DNA of 64,000 nt from Cupriavidus gilardii. GTDB lineage: Bacteria; Pseudomonadota; Gammaproteobacteria; Burkholderiales; Burkholderiaceae. The notes beneath the pieces were generated by a model that worked only from the letters and a program-made list of their open reading frames with translations, had not been told where the DNA came from and ran no database searches. Numbering within the stretch: position 1 is the stretch's first letter; each line of letters begins with the position of its first letter. The position numbers and the translations under genes were made by a program. Shown here one piece after another: positions 1 to 8,905 of this stretch. The stretch spans positions 62,001 to 126,000 of the forward strand of contig NZ_JABTYE010000017.1 of the NCBI RefSeq assembly GCF_013314895.1, in the 5' to 3' direction.

Positions 1-621
1 GATGCCGCCGCCATGCAAGGCTTGTTTAGCGTGAGAAGGCGTTGTGTGGTCAGGGGCGGCGCGGCGGTGGGGCGGGCACCGTACGTGACCTTCCATTATG
101 GCCGCTACAGCAACGAGGTACTGCACAACCGGCAGGATCTGGTGGGCACCGAGATCTGGGTGATCTGCCATGAAGAGGACGATTGCCGCGTTGCGCTGGC
201 CTCAACGCTCGATGGTGTGCCGTTGGGGGTGCTGCGCGCAGCGCCGCCATGGCACTTATCGCCGCATAGCCTGGCGGTACGCGCGGCCATCTGCCGCGCT
301 TGTGCCAGAGGCCAGTTTGCGATTTCCCCCGGCGGCGATGCGATCGAAGCCTTCATCCAGTACGTCGAGACGCAGCCGCACAAGAAGCTCCCGGTTCATC
401 CGGCGTACCTGGAAGCCAGGCGCATCTTGGCGGCGGCCTCCCAGCTTTCCATTGGCGCCGTGATGCTTGATGCCGCGCTGGAGCGCGGTCGCGGCGGGTC
501 ATCCCGAGGTGGGGAGGCGCCCGAGGTCGCGCCGGCCGTGACACGGGCTGACACAACCGGTGACCCGGGCACGGATGGGAAGGGTGAGCTTCCCCCGCGG
601 CGCATGGCGCGAACGGAGTAG
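1..621 (+). CDS. TniA/TnsB-like DDE transposase, C-terminal part (partial at window edge)
   Basis: The frame is open from the first base, so the gene enters from the left and only about 206 C-terminal residues are visible. The first ~95 residues match the beta-barrel domain that follows the catalytic core in Mu/TnsB/TniA transposases (the YGRYSNE.LHNRQDLVG stretch and the downstream DG.PLGVLRAAPPW). This domain normally helps hold transposon ends. The catalytic DDE core lies outside the window. The last ~60 residues are Pro/Gly/charged and probably disordered, as in TnsB tails that contact the AAA partner. The stop is 3 bp before the tniB start, so the genes form one operon. The product should be the strand-transfer transposase of a Tn7/Tn5053-like element. 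Confidence 0.75.
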   Translation, partial: DAAAMQGLFSVRRRCVVRGGAAVGRAPYVTFHYGRYSNEVLHNRQDLVGTEIWVICHEEDDCRVALASTLDGVPLGVLRAAPPWHLSPHSLAVRAAICRACARGQFAISPGGDAIEAFIQYVETQPHKKLPVHPAYLEARRILAAASQLSIGAVMLDAALERGRGGSSRGGEAPEVAPAVTRADTTGDPGTDGKGELPPRRMARTE

Positions 622-624
622 AAC

Positions 625-1605
625 GTGTCGTTCTCGCTGCCCGAGCGCATCGATCCGCGTCACTGCATTGTGACCAAGCAGTATGCGATCTACACGCCGC
701 CGATGCATGCCATGATCGAGCAGATGGGCGAATGGATCGATCAGCAGCGCCCGGGCGGCTATATCTATGGTGCGTCGCGGCTCGGCAAGTCGCGTTGCGT
801 GCAGTGGTATGTCGGCAAGGTGCTGGAGGAGCGATTTAGCGCAGTCGTGCCCCTGGTGGTATGGAGCCGACGCCCCGACAGTCATTCCAACGAAGCGGCG
901 TTCTGGCATCAGATTCTGATGGCGTCGCACTTCGAGTTCGTCAACCCGGCCAAGGTGCCCAAGCGGGTCGAGGCGGCCTATCTCTGTCGGCAACGCTTCA
1001 TTGCCATCGCCAACAATGCGTGTCGCAACTATGTCGTCTTGTTGATTGACGAAGCGCAGGATTTGACGCTGCGCGAGTGGAAGTGGCTGGTGGGCCTGCA
1101 GAACGATCTCGATTACGACGGTTACCTGCTCAGCGTCTTCTCGGTCGGCACGCATCAATTGAACTATCGACATGAATACATGGCCAGCACCGGCAACGCG
1201 CATGTGGCCGCCCGCTTCATGGCAGCCCATGCGCGCTTTCACGGTCTGCGCTCGGTGCAGGAGATCGAGTATGTGCTGAACGGCTATGACGTCGACTCCG
1301 AATGGCCGGTCGACAGCGGGGTGCCGTTTCTGGCGTATTTTGCGCCAGAGGACTTTGCCCGCGGGCGCCGGCTGGCCGGCAGCGCCAAGCTTCTCTGGAA
1401 CGCCCTGGTCGAGTTGTCACCGCAGCAGGCGCGACGGCGGCATGAGTTTCCGATGCAACACGTTGCCAAGGCGACCGAGAGCGTGCTGTTCCAACTGGCC
1501 CGCGGCATGGACTGGGACGAGGCGACCTGCTACGAGAATTGGCTCAGAGAATTGGCCAAGACCAACTTCTCTGACCACATGAGAATCATCGCCGCGGGCA
1601 GTTAG
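625..1605 (+). CDS. tniB: TniB/TnsC-like AAA+ transposition regulator
   Basis: This 326-aa protein starts at GTG 3 bp after the upstream stop. It has a Walker A-type loop, GASRLGKS (residues ~49-56), and a Walker B, VVLLIDEAQDL (~137-147, D142-E143). Both are typical of the AAA ATPase that bridges target selector and transposase in Tn7, Tn5053 and CAST-type elements. The family assembles on target DNA and activates the DDE transposase. Gene order (transposase, ATPase, TniQ) and near-zero spacing support an operon. The length is close to TniB (about 300) rather than Tn7 TnsC (about 555). Confidence 0.85.
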   Translation: MSFSLPERIDPRHCIVTKQYAIYTPPMHAMIEQMGEWIDQQRPGGYIYGASRLGKSRCVQWYVGKVLEERFSAVVPLVVWSRRPDSHSNEAAFWHQILMASHFEFVNPAKVPKRVEAAYLCRQRFIAIANNACRNYVVLLIDEAQDLTLREWKWLVGLQNDLDYDGYLLSVFSVGTHQLNYRHEYMASTGNAHVAARFMAAHARFHGLRSVQEIEYVLNGYDVDSEWPVDSGVPFLAYFAPEDFARGRRLAGSAKLLWNALVELSPQQARRRHEFPMQHVAKATESVLFQLARGMDWDEATCYENWLRELAKTNFSDHMRIIAAGS

Positions 1606-1607
1606 CG

Positions 1608-3029
1608 GTGGCGAGCTATCCCTCGATCAATTGGTGGCCAGATAATCTGCGGCCCTACGAGTCGGCGCTTTCGTTGGTCGCCAGGTTTTGCGCGTTCAAT
1701 CGCATTTCCGCGCGAGCCGGCTCCGCGTTCCTGGGAATCGAGCCACACCATCCGGGATTTCCCTCCGATGATGACGTCGCGCGGGTGTCATCGCTATTGC
1801 GCGAGAACCCGGCGCGGTTGGCCGACGTACTCCAACAGACGCTCGATTTGCAGGAGTGCGGCACCTATGCGCCCCCTCCGGTCGACAGCCACGAAGCGAG
1901 CGTTCGGTATTGCGCAGCCTGTGCGCAACATGGTTATCACAGCTACCTGCACGAGATGCCGTGGTTGGCCAACTGCCCCGTACATCGGGTGGCGCTGACC
2001 ACAGTGCCGGCCGACGGGACCGGCACCATAGGGGCCCGCCGCATACGGGAGTTAAAGCGCTTGATGCAAGGGCATTGCGCCGCTTGGCCGGACTTCGCGC
2101 CGGCATTCCCGACGCGCGAGCCCGGCGCTCTGTTGATGCTGGCATCGTGGGTGCACGACGCGTGCGAAGCCGCCAAGCGGATGCAGGCTGGCGAGCTGTG
2201 GCGGTCCGAGGCAGGTACGCATCGTGGCAAAGTCGCGATGGCCCAGGCCATTGGCCAGCTGCGCACGCTGGCCCCGCTGCCCACCGAGCTCGAGCCGCTG
2301 TTTGCCGACTGCGGTGACACTTGGATCGTCCATCAGACCCGATTTCCGGGCGCAGTCAGTCGCGAGCTGGCACGTCTTGGCGGGCGTGGCTTGCGGTTTG
2401 ACTCCCTGTTTGCCTTCTATAAGGATACCGGCGATACGTCCGAAGGCTCTCCAGCGTGGTACTGCCAGTCCGTCCAGCAGCAGATCAGGCAGCGCCATGG
2501 CACCTGCGGGTGTCGGTGGGAGCGCGTCAAGGCCGGGTTCGGCGCGTTCTGTTGGATCAAGACCCAGCCTGATGAGTTGGGGCAAGAGCCGGTGCAATGC
2601 CCGTTTGAAGTGGCGGTGCAGGACCTAGAGCTAGACTGGGGAAGCCGGGGCAGGGCGCTGCCCTCGCGGCTCGCGCAGCAAGAGATGTATCGCTTTCTAA
2701 AGGAATCGCATGCGATGCGCGATGCTGGCGTGCTTTCCTATAAGGAGGGGGCGCAGGTGTCCCCAGACGGTTACCTATACACCATGCAATCGGTATGGCC
2801 CTGCTGCGAATGGAATCGGGACTCCCCTTTGCTTGAACTGTTCCGGACTGCCGCGCGTTGGGAGATCGACAGCGAGCATCGCGCCATCACGCGCTGGCTG
2901 GACGATATTGAAGCCGGCAGCCATCCTTCCCACCGCCAGGACCCCCTCTACTGTGTGCGCTTGCGCAGCGATGAACAGGGGGCGTCGCTTCTGCATTGGC
3001 GATCGGCCGACCACCGGGGTCGAGGGTGA
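1608..3029 (+). CDS. tniQ: TniQ-family target-selection protein
   Basis: This 473-aa protein starts at GTG 2 bp after tniB. The N-terminus has the TniQ signature, with a conserved zinc-binding region YCAACAQHGYHSYLHE followed by WLANCPVH (C102, C105, C123, H126). TniQ/TnsD proteins read the target site or connect to a site-specific targeting factor. At 473 residues it is longer than Tn5053 TniQ and shorter than canonical TnsD, so it may carry its own C-terminal DNA-binding module; no motif there was recognised. No resolvase (TniR) follows, unlike Tn5053. That suggests either cointegrate formation or a Tn7-like cut-and-paste element. Confidence 0.85.
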   Translation: MASYPSINWWPDNLRPYESALSLVARFCAFNRISARAGSAFLGIEPHHPGFPSDDDVARVSSLLRENPARLADVLQQTLDLQECGTYAPPPVDSHEASVRYCAACAQHGYHSYLHEMPWLANCPVHRVALTTVPADGTGTIGARRIRELKRLMQGHCAAWPDFAPAFPTREPGALLMLASWVHDACEAAKRMQAGELWRSEAGTHRGKVAMAQAIGQLRTLAPLPTELEPLFADCGDTWIVHQTRFPGAVSRELARLGGRGLRFDSLFAFYKDTGDTSEGSPAWYCQSVQQQIRQRHGTCGCRWERVKAGFGAFCWIKTQPDELGQEPVQCPFEVAVQDLELDWGSRGRALPSRLAQQEMYRFLKESHAMRDAGVLSYKEGAQVSPDGYLYTMQSVWPCCEWNRDSPLLELFRTAARWEIDSEHRAITRWLDDIEAGSHPSHRQDPLYCVRLRSDEQGASLLHWRSADHRGRG

Positions 3030-3279
3030 GGGGGCGGCGCTGGCGGGCCGGGCGCACGAGGGACCGCCGGCGGCCGCCAACCCTCTACGGTCAAATCCCA
3101 GCCCGAAATCAGGGCACCGACCGGGCCGGCAGCTATCAGTTGGGCATCGTGGTCGCGTTCCGCGGATGTTCTGGGACAGCCGGCCGTAGCGAGTAGGCTG
3201 GTGCGGCCAGGGATGAAGCGCACCGATCGGCTGCCGGTACGGTGGGGCGACAAAAAAGCCGCCTGTGACGGCAGGCGGG

Positions 3280-3531
3280 CTAAAACGGTCGACGCGGAGG
3301 CGCCTTGACGCGCCGTTCCAGCTGCAGGGCACTGGCGGCAGCGCGGTCGCGGCGCGCGATCTGCACCGCTACGAGTGACGCCGGGCTGGCGAGGCGGTGC
3401 CCTGTTTCAATCAGCCGACCATACAAACCACAAGCGCGCGTCGCCTCAGCCATCGAATAGTGATGGCCATCAATCAACGCAAGGCGCACTTGGTCGCCAT
3501 AGCGTATGCGCGAGCCATCCACGGGTTTCAT
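3280..3531 (-). CDS. Small hypothetical protein
   Basis: This 83-aa basic protein starts at ATG 3531 and is not recognised. Its N-terminal half includes a stretch DQVRLALIDGHHYSMAEATR that looks like a compact helix-turn-helix-like segment. The C-terminus is Arg-rich. The gene faces the Tn7-like module convergently. The ~250 bp between tniQ and this gene show no other gene and may hold the transposon terminus, which I could not delimit. Low certainty that it is expressed. Confidence 0.35.
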   Translation of the reverse strand: MKPVDGSRIRYGDQVRLALIDGHHYSMAEATRACGLYGRLIETGHRLASPASLVAVQIARRDRAAASALQLERRVKAPPRRPF

Positions 3532-3580
3532 GCATCGATTGTATAGCAGCCTGGAAGAGGAGCCGCTGTGCCCGCAGCCA

Positions 3581-3811
3581 TCATGGCCGGCGTCTGCTCG
3601 GTGAATGGGGCTTGGCAGACGTCGTTTGATGGCCGGATGTCTGCCGTTCTTGGCCCACGGCCGGGCCGAAATCCACTTCACCGTGGCGGTTTTCAGGTGT
3701 GATGCCGGTGATCAGAGCCTCTACGTCATACTCATCCCTGGTCGCTGCCACGATCTCGGCCGGGAGCCGGAGCGAGGCGCCCTTGCCCGACTTCCGTATT
3801 CTTGTTCGCAT
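3581..3811 (-). pseudogene. MazE-like antitoxin remnant with internal deletion
   Basis: The frame encodes MRTRIRKSGKGASLRLPAEI, an AbrB/MazE swapped-hairpin N-terminus, followed almost at once by YDVEAL..GITPENRHGEVDFGPAVGQE, the typical MazE tail. About 20 residues of the middle (the second half of the AbrB fold, ending in the usual IVIEPLR) are missing compared with the related copy at 8670. The tail also reads through into unrelated sequence. No MazF-like toxin lies next to it. Probably a decayed antitoxin gene. Confidence 0.6.
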
Positions 3812-3928
3812 CCGATGCTCCCGACGTTGCCACCCCGTCGATACTATACCGTGCCCCCGTTGCCAAGCGGGGCAAGCGCGCTCATGCCGTCAGCGGCAAT
3901 CCCGGCCTCCGGTGGGCTTAGCAAGGGG

Positions 3929-4395
3929 TTACGCCACTGTACCCAGCGCCGGGCTGCCGTCAGGCGAAATCAGGCGCCGGCTCAGCTCCAGGAATTTATC
4001 GCTCGGCTGCAGGCGCCCTTGAAACGGCCGGCTGATGTACAGCCCGGCGTAATCCCAGTGGCGCGCCTGAAAAGTAATCGCGATGTGCGACGTAGAGCGA
4101 CTTGACGGCCACTGCTGCGAGTCAAAGCGCAAGTTTTCCTTGCGCATCGCTGACGAACAATGATCCCGTGTCCTGGGCATTGATGGCGAAGTCGAAGAGG
4201 GCGCGCTCCCGCAGGAGGCGGGCAGCGACACGACAGCGGGTTCCTGCAACGAAGTTGCGACGCCGGCGATCGCAAGTCATGCACCTGCAGGGTGCGGGAG
4301 ATGCTGCGCTCGAGCGTCAGCGCAAGATTGCCCCCGGTCTCCAAGGAAATCAGCAGAGCGAGGGTGACCGCGCCGTCGAAGACCAAGCCGGCCAT
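3929..4395 (-). pseudogene. Broken sensor domain of a membrane diguanylate cyclase
   Basis: Fragments in different frames match the sensor region of the intact cyclase at 8906-10483. Near 4330 the piece GGNLALTLERSISRTLQVH parallels SANLALTLERSIARNLQLH. Nearer 4020, RHWDYAGLYISRPFQGRLQP parallels the intact copy's SAVYLSRPFQPRL. Intervening residues are shared only across frameshifts. The GGDEF domain is absent. This is a degenerate, truncated paralogue on the same strand as the intact copy, and its 5' side ends where the HTH/methyltransferase block begins. Confidence 0.65.
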
Positions 4396-4548
4396 GTCAA
4401 GCGCCGGCTGTGGCTTAGTAGATGTCTTGTCATTCCAGCGTCGCTCGCATGGAACTCCGTCGTGCCGCGATTGTTATCGCAGTATGCCGTTGCCTCAAAC
4501 GGAAGTACATGGGAGAATCAACGCATATTTATGTTGTTAGCAACGCGA

Positions 4549-5022
4549 ATGCCGACTGTTACCGCTATTCAGTTCACGCAGGATCAAATGCGTACCCTCA
4601 CCGGGGTGTCGACGGAAACCGTCAGGCATTGGCGCAAGGCCATCCCCTACCTCGCTTCGAAGACGGGGAAAGCGGCCCGCTTTAGCTTCGCCGACTTGCT
4701 CGGTTTGTCCGTCACCCAGGCGTTGGTTAGTTCATTGGGCGTTCACATCGGTTCGGTCAGTGTCGGTGTGGATGCGTTGTTCCGGGTGCTCGCCGCAAGC
4801 GCGCCACTGATGGAAGGCGCCATCGTGCTGGTCACACCGACCACGGCCAGCCTGCATGGGGCCGATTCGTGGAGCGGCAAAGACGTACTGACGGAACCGA
4901 CACTGGTGGTTGCGCTCGATCCGTTGATTGCCCGCTTGCAACAACAGGTGTTGCCCGCGATGAGCGCGCCGGCGCAAGCTGCGCTTCCCTTTCCACCCGA
5001 AGCCGTACGGAGCCGGGCGTGA
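4549..5022 (+). CDS. MerR-like helix-turn-helix protein of the methyltransferase block
   Basis: A product of about 157 aa is expected from ATG 4549 (an in-frame ATG at 4531 is an alternative). The open frame extends further upstream but covers the cyclase remnant, so the long form is rejected. The segment FTQDQMRTLTGVSTETVRHWRKAIPYLASKTGKAARFSFADLL is MerR-like: a helix-turn-helix followed by a wing-like strand. The rest is a helical domain of unknown role. Its stop overlaps the GTG start of the methyltransferase by 3 bases, so the two are translationally coupled. Likely an operon regulator or a DNA-recognition subunit; the latter is speculative. Confidence 0.65.
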   Translation: MPTVTAIQFTQDQMRTLTGVSTETVRHWRKAIPYLASKTGKAARFSFADLLGLSVTQALVSSLGVHIGSVSVGVDALFRVLAASAPLMEGAIVLVTPTTASLHGADSWSGKDVLTEPTLVVALDPLIARLQQQVLPAMSAPAQAALPFPPEAVRSRA

Positions 5023-7982
5023 TATCGGCAACGCTAGAGCACGTTCTTGCGGCAACGGGTTTTCTTCCCGACGGACAACCCGCAGCCGGCCTGCGACTGG
5101 GCCGCGATGCCCAGGCTTCCCGGCGCGGCCGCGCCTTCGTGCCGGATGCATCATGGCGTAGCGCCTCGGCGCTAACGGTCTACTTCAAGTTCGAGGCGAC
5201 TCCCCCGACCGATGACGTTGTCAGCCAATGGCGGCGTGAAGTATGGAACGAAGGATTTTCGCCACTGCTGTGGGTCGTTTCCCCCCAGCGCATCGACTTG
5301 TACAACGGCTTTGGTACCCCGCTGCAGGAGGGCGACGCGCAAAAGCACTTGATCGGGCGCTTCGAAACGATCGAAGACTCCCTGCATCGACTGGACGAAC
5401 TGGCCGGGCGACTGGCGATTGAAACCGGTCAGTTCTGGGCGCAAGTACCGGCGGTGGATCGCAAGACCGGTGTCGACCAGAAGCTGCTTTCGGACCTGGC
5501 CTTTCTCGAACGGGATTTGGTCGCCGGCAATCTGGTACGCAGCGCGGCGCAAGCGCTGATCGGACGGGTGATCTTTACCCAATACCTGATTGACCGCGGC
5601 ATCGTCAGTGCCGCGCGCCTGCGGCGCGTGTGCGGCTACACGGCGCTGCCGGCGATTCTGCGCGACCGCAGTGCTACAACCAAGCTGTTTCAGTGGTTGG
5701 CGCAAACCTTTAACGGGGACATGTTCCCGCCGTCGTCGGTGAGAACGACGCCGGCCGCTCAGCATTTGCAGCGCGTCGCCGAGTTCCTCGAAGCGGTCGA
5801 TCCGCAAACTGGCCAGCTGACATTCTTCCCGTATCAGTTCGACGTCATCCCGGTCGAACTGATCAGTTCGATTTATGAACAGTTCGCGCATGCCGATCCG
5901 GACGCGAACGGGCAGAAATCGGAGGCATTGCGCAACGGCGTGCACTACACGCGCCTGTCAGTCGTGTCGCTGATTCTCGACGAGGTCATGGATGGCCTGA
6001 CGGGACGGGAATCGGTGCTCGATCTGACCTGCGGGTCAGGGGTCTTCCTAGTCGAAGCACTGCGGCGCCTAGTGTATCTGCGCGCCGGTGGCAAACCGCC
6101 CACGCGGGAGTTGATTCGCTCCACCCTCTATGGACAAGTGCATGGTGTGGACATCAGCGAAGCCGCGATCCGGGTGGCCGCCTTCAGCCTGTACCTGGCC
6201 GCGCTCGAACTCGATCCGGATCCGCAGCCATCACAGTCGCTCAAATTCGAGCCGTTGATTGGCAGAACGTTGCTCGTGGGCGATGCCAGGACCATCGAAC
6301 GGCAAGGCGACGGCAAGGCGGTGCTAACCACGTCGACGGGGCTCAAGCAGTTCGACCTGATTGTTGGCAATCCCCCCTGGAGCTTCAAGGGACAATCCGG
6401 TACGCAGGCACGGCGCCAAGCGATGACCACCGGGGTACCCACGCAGCCGCGGGGAGAGGGCCTGGACTTTGTACTGCGGGCGGCCGAGTTTTCGCATGCG
6501 CAGACTCGCTTTGGCGTGATTCTGAGCGCCACGCCGTTCTTCAGCCGCAGTGGCACGGGAATGAAGGCGGCCCACCATGTCATGCGCATGCTGGCGCCGG
6601 TGACGCTGGTCAATTTATCGAACTTGTGCAGCTGGCTGTTCGCCACCGCCACGATGCCGGCAGTGGTGCTTTTCGCCCGTCATCGGTCCGAGCAGCGGGC
6701 CGATCAGATCACCGTCGTGCAGATTCCATGGACACCCAGCGGCGCGAAAACTCATTCGTTCGAAGTCGCTCCAAGTGACATCCTCAAGCTCACGCTAGGT
6801 GAAATCGAAAAGCAGCCCCTGAAGCTCAAAGCGGCCGCGGTGGGGCGTCGCCGGGATCTGATGTTGCTCGATGAGCTGACGATGACGCATGGCAGTCTGG
6901 GGGAGCGGCTTGCCGTCCTGAATGCCAAATTCCGAGATGGGCTGACCCAAGGCAAACGGGAAAACTGGACGCTCGATGCCAGCGAGCTCAACGGATTGGG
7001 GCTGCTGCAGACCCGTGATATGCGGCACTTCCAGATTGCCGACGGTCTTGCGAGATACCACCATGCCAAGGCGCAACGACCGCGCGCACGCCAAATCTAT
7101 CGGGCGCCCCTGCTGATCGTCAAGGAGATGCTGCTCGCTCAGCCAAGGGCGATCGTGGCGGTGGCTGAACAGGATCTGATCTTCACCGACGCATTTTTCG
7201 CAGCGTCATTGCCTGCGCGCCAGAAGCCGGTGGCCGATCTGCTCGCCATGATTCTGAGTTCCGCATTGGCTTCGTGGTTCTTCGGCCTGACTGCTTCCGA
7301 GTTCGGCGTCTACAAGCGAAAGCTGCTGATTCGAGACGTTGAGATGCTGCCGGTGCCGGAGCTCTCGTCCGCCGTCAGTTCGGCCGCAGGCCAGCGGCTT
7401 CTGGTGCTCGCACGGGCATTGCGCGAACGCGAAGTCCAGGCCGAAGACTGGAAGGCCTTGGATGATGCCGTGTTCGATTTGTATGAGCTAGGGCAGGCCG
7501 ACCGCGTAGTGATCCAAGACGGACTATTGCGTGCGGGCTGGCAATGGGAGCAGGGGCGTGAAGCCGCCATGGCGCCATCGGACAGTAACGTGGAAGTGAC
7601 CTCGTATGCAGGGACCTTCCTGTCCGTCATGGACGCGTGGCTTTCTGTGCGCAAGAAGCGGCATATGCGCGCAGAGATTATCGATCTGCCGAAGGAGGCC
7701 GCGCTTCGCGTCGTGCGCTTCATTTTGGAGGAGGGGCCGGGAAAGAGCAGCGTGTCCATGATCCGTCCGGGCGGGAAGTTGCGCGACGTGCTGGCGGGAA
7801 TCGGCAATCGTCTGCAAGTGAAAATTGCCACGGCAGTCAGTGCCGAGCGAGAACTGCGCCTGCACGGGCGCAACGAGGTGGTCATCATCAAGCCGGCAGC
7901 GCGCCGTCACTGGATGGACATTGCCGCATTGGAGGATGCCGATGCCGTTGTGGCGGAGAGTTTTGTAGGGGGGCGCGCTTGA
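5019..7982 (+). CDS. N6-adenine DNA methyltransferase, large type IIG/BREX-like
   Basis: This 987-aa protein starts at GTG 5019, overlapping the upstream stop (longer starts lie inside the upstream gene). The SAM-binding motif VLDLTCGSGVF sits near residues 335-345, and the catalytic motif IV, NPPW, at 451-454, as in gamma-class N6-adenine methyltransferases. The ~300-residue helical N-terminus resembles the region before the methylase core in HsdM, type IIG and PglX proteins. The region around residues 740-790 (a FGLTASEFGVYKRKLLIRDV-like stretch) resembles the start of a TaqI-type specificity segment. No nuclease motif was seen in this chain, which fits a partner nuclease being encoded next. 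Role inferred: self-DNA modification in a restriction or phage-defence system. Confidence 0.8.
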   Translation: MISATLEHVLAATGFLPDGQPAAGLRLGRDAQASRRGRAFVPDASWRSASALTVYFKFEATPPTDDVVSQWRREVWNEGFSPLLWVVSPQRIDLYNGFGTPLQEGDAQKHLIGRFETIEDSLHRLDELAGRLAIETGQFWAQVPAVDRKTGVDQKLLSDLAFLERDLVAGNLVRSAAQALIGRVIFTQYLIDRGIVSAARLRRVCGYTALPAILRDRSATTKLFQWLAQTFNGDMFPPSSVRTTPAAQHLQRVAEFLEAVDPQTGQLTFFPYQFDVIPVELISSIYEQFAHADPDANGQKSEALRNGVHYTRLSVVSLILDEVMDGLTGRESVLDLTCGSGVFLVEALRRLVYLRAGGKPPTRELIRSTLYGQVHGVDISEAAIRVAAFSLYLAALELDPDPQPSQSLKFEPLIGRTLLVGDARTIERQGDGKAVLTTSTGLKQFDLIVGNPPWSFKGQSGTQARRQAMTTGVPTQPRGEGLDFVLRAAEFSHAQTRFGVILSATPFFSRSGTGMKAAHHVMRMLAPVTLVNLSNLCSWLFATATMPAVVLFARHRSEQRADQITVVQIPWTPSGAKTHSFEVAPSDILKLTLGEIEKQPLKLKAAAVGRRRDLMLLDELTMTHGSLGERLAVLNAKFRDGLTQGKRENWTLDASELNGLGLLQTRDMRHFQIADGLARYHHAKAQRPRARQIYRAPLLIVKEMLLAQPRAIVAVAEQDLIFTDAFFAASLPARQKPVADLLAMILSSALASWFFGLTASEFGVYKRKLLIRDVEMLPVPELSSAVSSAAGQRLLVLARALREREVQAEDWKALDDAVFDLYELGQADRVVIQDGLLRAGWQWEQGREAAMAPSDSNVEVTSYAGTFLSVMDAWLSVRKKRHMRAEIIDLPKEAALRVVRFILEEGPGKSSVSMIRPGGKLRDVLAGIGNRLQVKIATAVSAERELRLHGRNEVVIIKPAARRHWMDIAALEDADAVVAESFVGGRA

Positions 7983-8632
7983 GGATTCCTTATGAGACGT
8001 CATCGGCCCTTGGCAGGCAGTTCATCGAACTGGCTCCCGAGGTGGTGGCTGCTATCTTGGTGACGGTGGCAGCAGGTTGGCAGCACGCGTGTGCGGCCGC
8101 AGACGTGAACACCGACGCAGGTGAGGTACTGATGACCGAGCGCTTGCGTGATGGCATGCGCCATGCACTGAAGAACTCGCCCTTGCAGTTTGTCGTGCTG
8201 CCGGGCACCGAGTCGCGCTCGACGCCCAGCGTGGTGCTGCCGGATGGGCGCACCGACATTCCGCTGGTTTTAATCGAAGTGTTCTTGCGCACGCAGGAGC
8301 ACGATCCCCATGCCATCATCGAATGCAAGCGGATCGCCGGATCGAATACGCATTTGTGTCGCGAGTACGTGATCGAAGGCGTCGATCGATTCGCTGCCGG
8401 CAAGTATGGTGGGAACCACGCGGTCGGTTTCATGGTTGGCTATGTGCTCTCGGGCACCTGTGCAGCGGCGGTGCGCGGCGTCAACGCCTACTTGTCCCGT
8501 GTCTCGCGCCACGCGGACCGCCTAGCGCCAGCCATGATCATTGAGGGGCAAACGTGGCAAAGTCGGCATGCGCGAACCCCGCCATCCGAGGCCATCGCCC
8601 TACACCACGCGTTTTTGCCCCTGGACCATTGA
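7979..8632 (+). CDS. PD-(D/E)XK nuclease-like protein coupled to the methyltransferase
   Basis: The likely start is TTG 7979, overlapping the methyltransferase stop by 4 bases, giving 217 aa. The centre has TDIPLVLIEVF followed by HAIIECKRI. This fits a PD-(D/E)XK core with D93, E115 and K117 (E-x-K in ECK) on adjacent strands. Restriction endonucleases and Card1/VRR-type nucleases share this fold. The coupling implies a nuclease partner whose cleavage is blocked by the upstream methylase. The family was not recognised by name. An alternative is a non-nuclease recombination accessory. Confidence 0.6.
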   Translation: MRIPYETSSALGRQFIELAPEVVAAILVTVAAGWQHACAAADVNTDAGEVLMTERLRDGMRHALKNSPLQFVVLPGTESRSTPSVVLPDGRTDIPLVLIEVFLRTQEHDPHAIIECKRIAGSNTHLCREYVIEGVDRFAAGKYGGNHAVGFMVGYVLSGTCAAAVRGVNAYLSRVSRHADRLAPAMIIEGQTWQSRHARTPPSEAIALHHAFLPLDH

Positions 8633-8669
8633 AGTAAAACGCGGCGAGAGCCTGTGAGGGAGGAAAGAA

Positions 8670-8885
8670 GTGGGGAATAGCGCATCAGTGCGCATCCCGG
8701 CCGCGATCATGGAAGCGGCTAACTTGCGCGTGAATGCGGCCGTTGACGTACGCGGAGAGCACATTGTCATCGAGCCGCTGCGCGAGGCGCAGTACGACCT
8801 CGATGGGCTGCAAGCTGGCATCACGCCTGAGAATTTCCATGGGGAGGTGGATTGCGGCCCGCCCATCGGCAAGGAGCCTCCCTGA
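8670..8885 (+). pseudogene. MazE-like antitoxin, N-terminus damaged, no toxin
   Basis: From GTG 8670 the frame gives 71 aa: GNSASVRIPAAIMEAANL, VDVRGEHIVIEPLRE and a YDLDGL..GITPENFHGEVD tail, a clear MazE/AbrB-fold antitoxin. The usual first residues (MRTQIRKW) are lost. The preceding bases encode an RK-like remnant in another frame, suggesting a 1-bp change at the start. No MazF follows; the next gene is the convergent cyclase. It may still be translated from GTG, so pseudogene status is a judgement. Confidence 0.6.
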
Positions 8886-8905
8886 TGGGTGCGGCCACTA
8901 GCCGA

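Noticed and set aside
3280..3531. Similarity of the small protein's DGHHYSMAEATR to the DUF305 IDHHYSALRMTE segment
   Set aside because: The match is short and the remaining sequence and lengths differ; no DUF305 fold is supported.
4102..4548. 5' extension of the HTH gene
   Set aside because: The extension translates the sequence of the broken cyclase on the opposite strand and lacks a ribosome-binding site; ATG 4549 is used instead.
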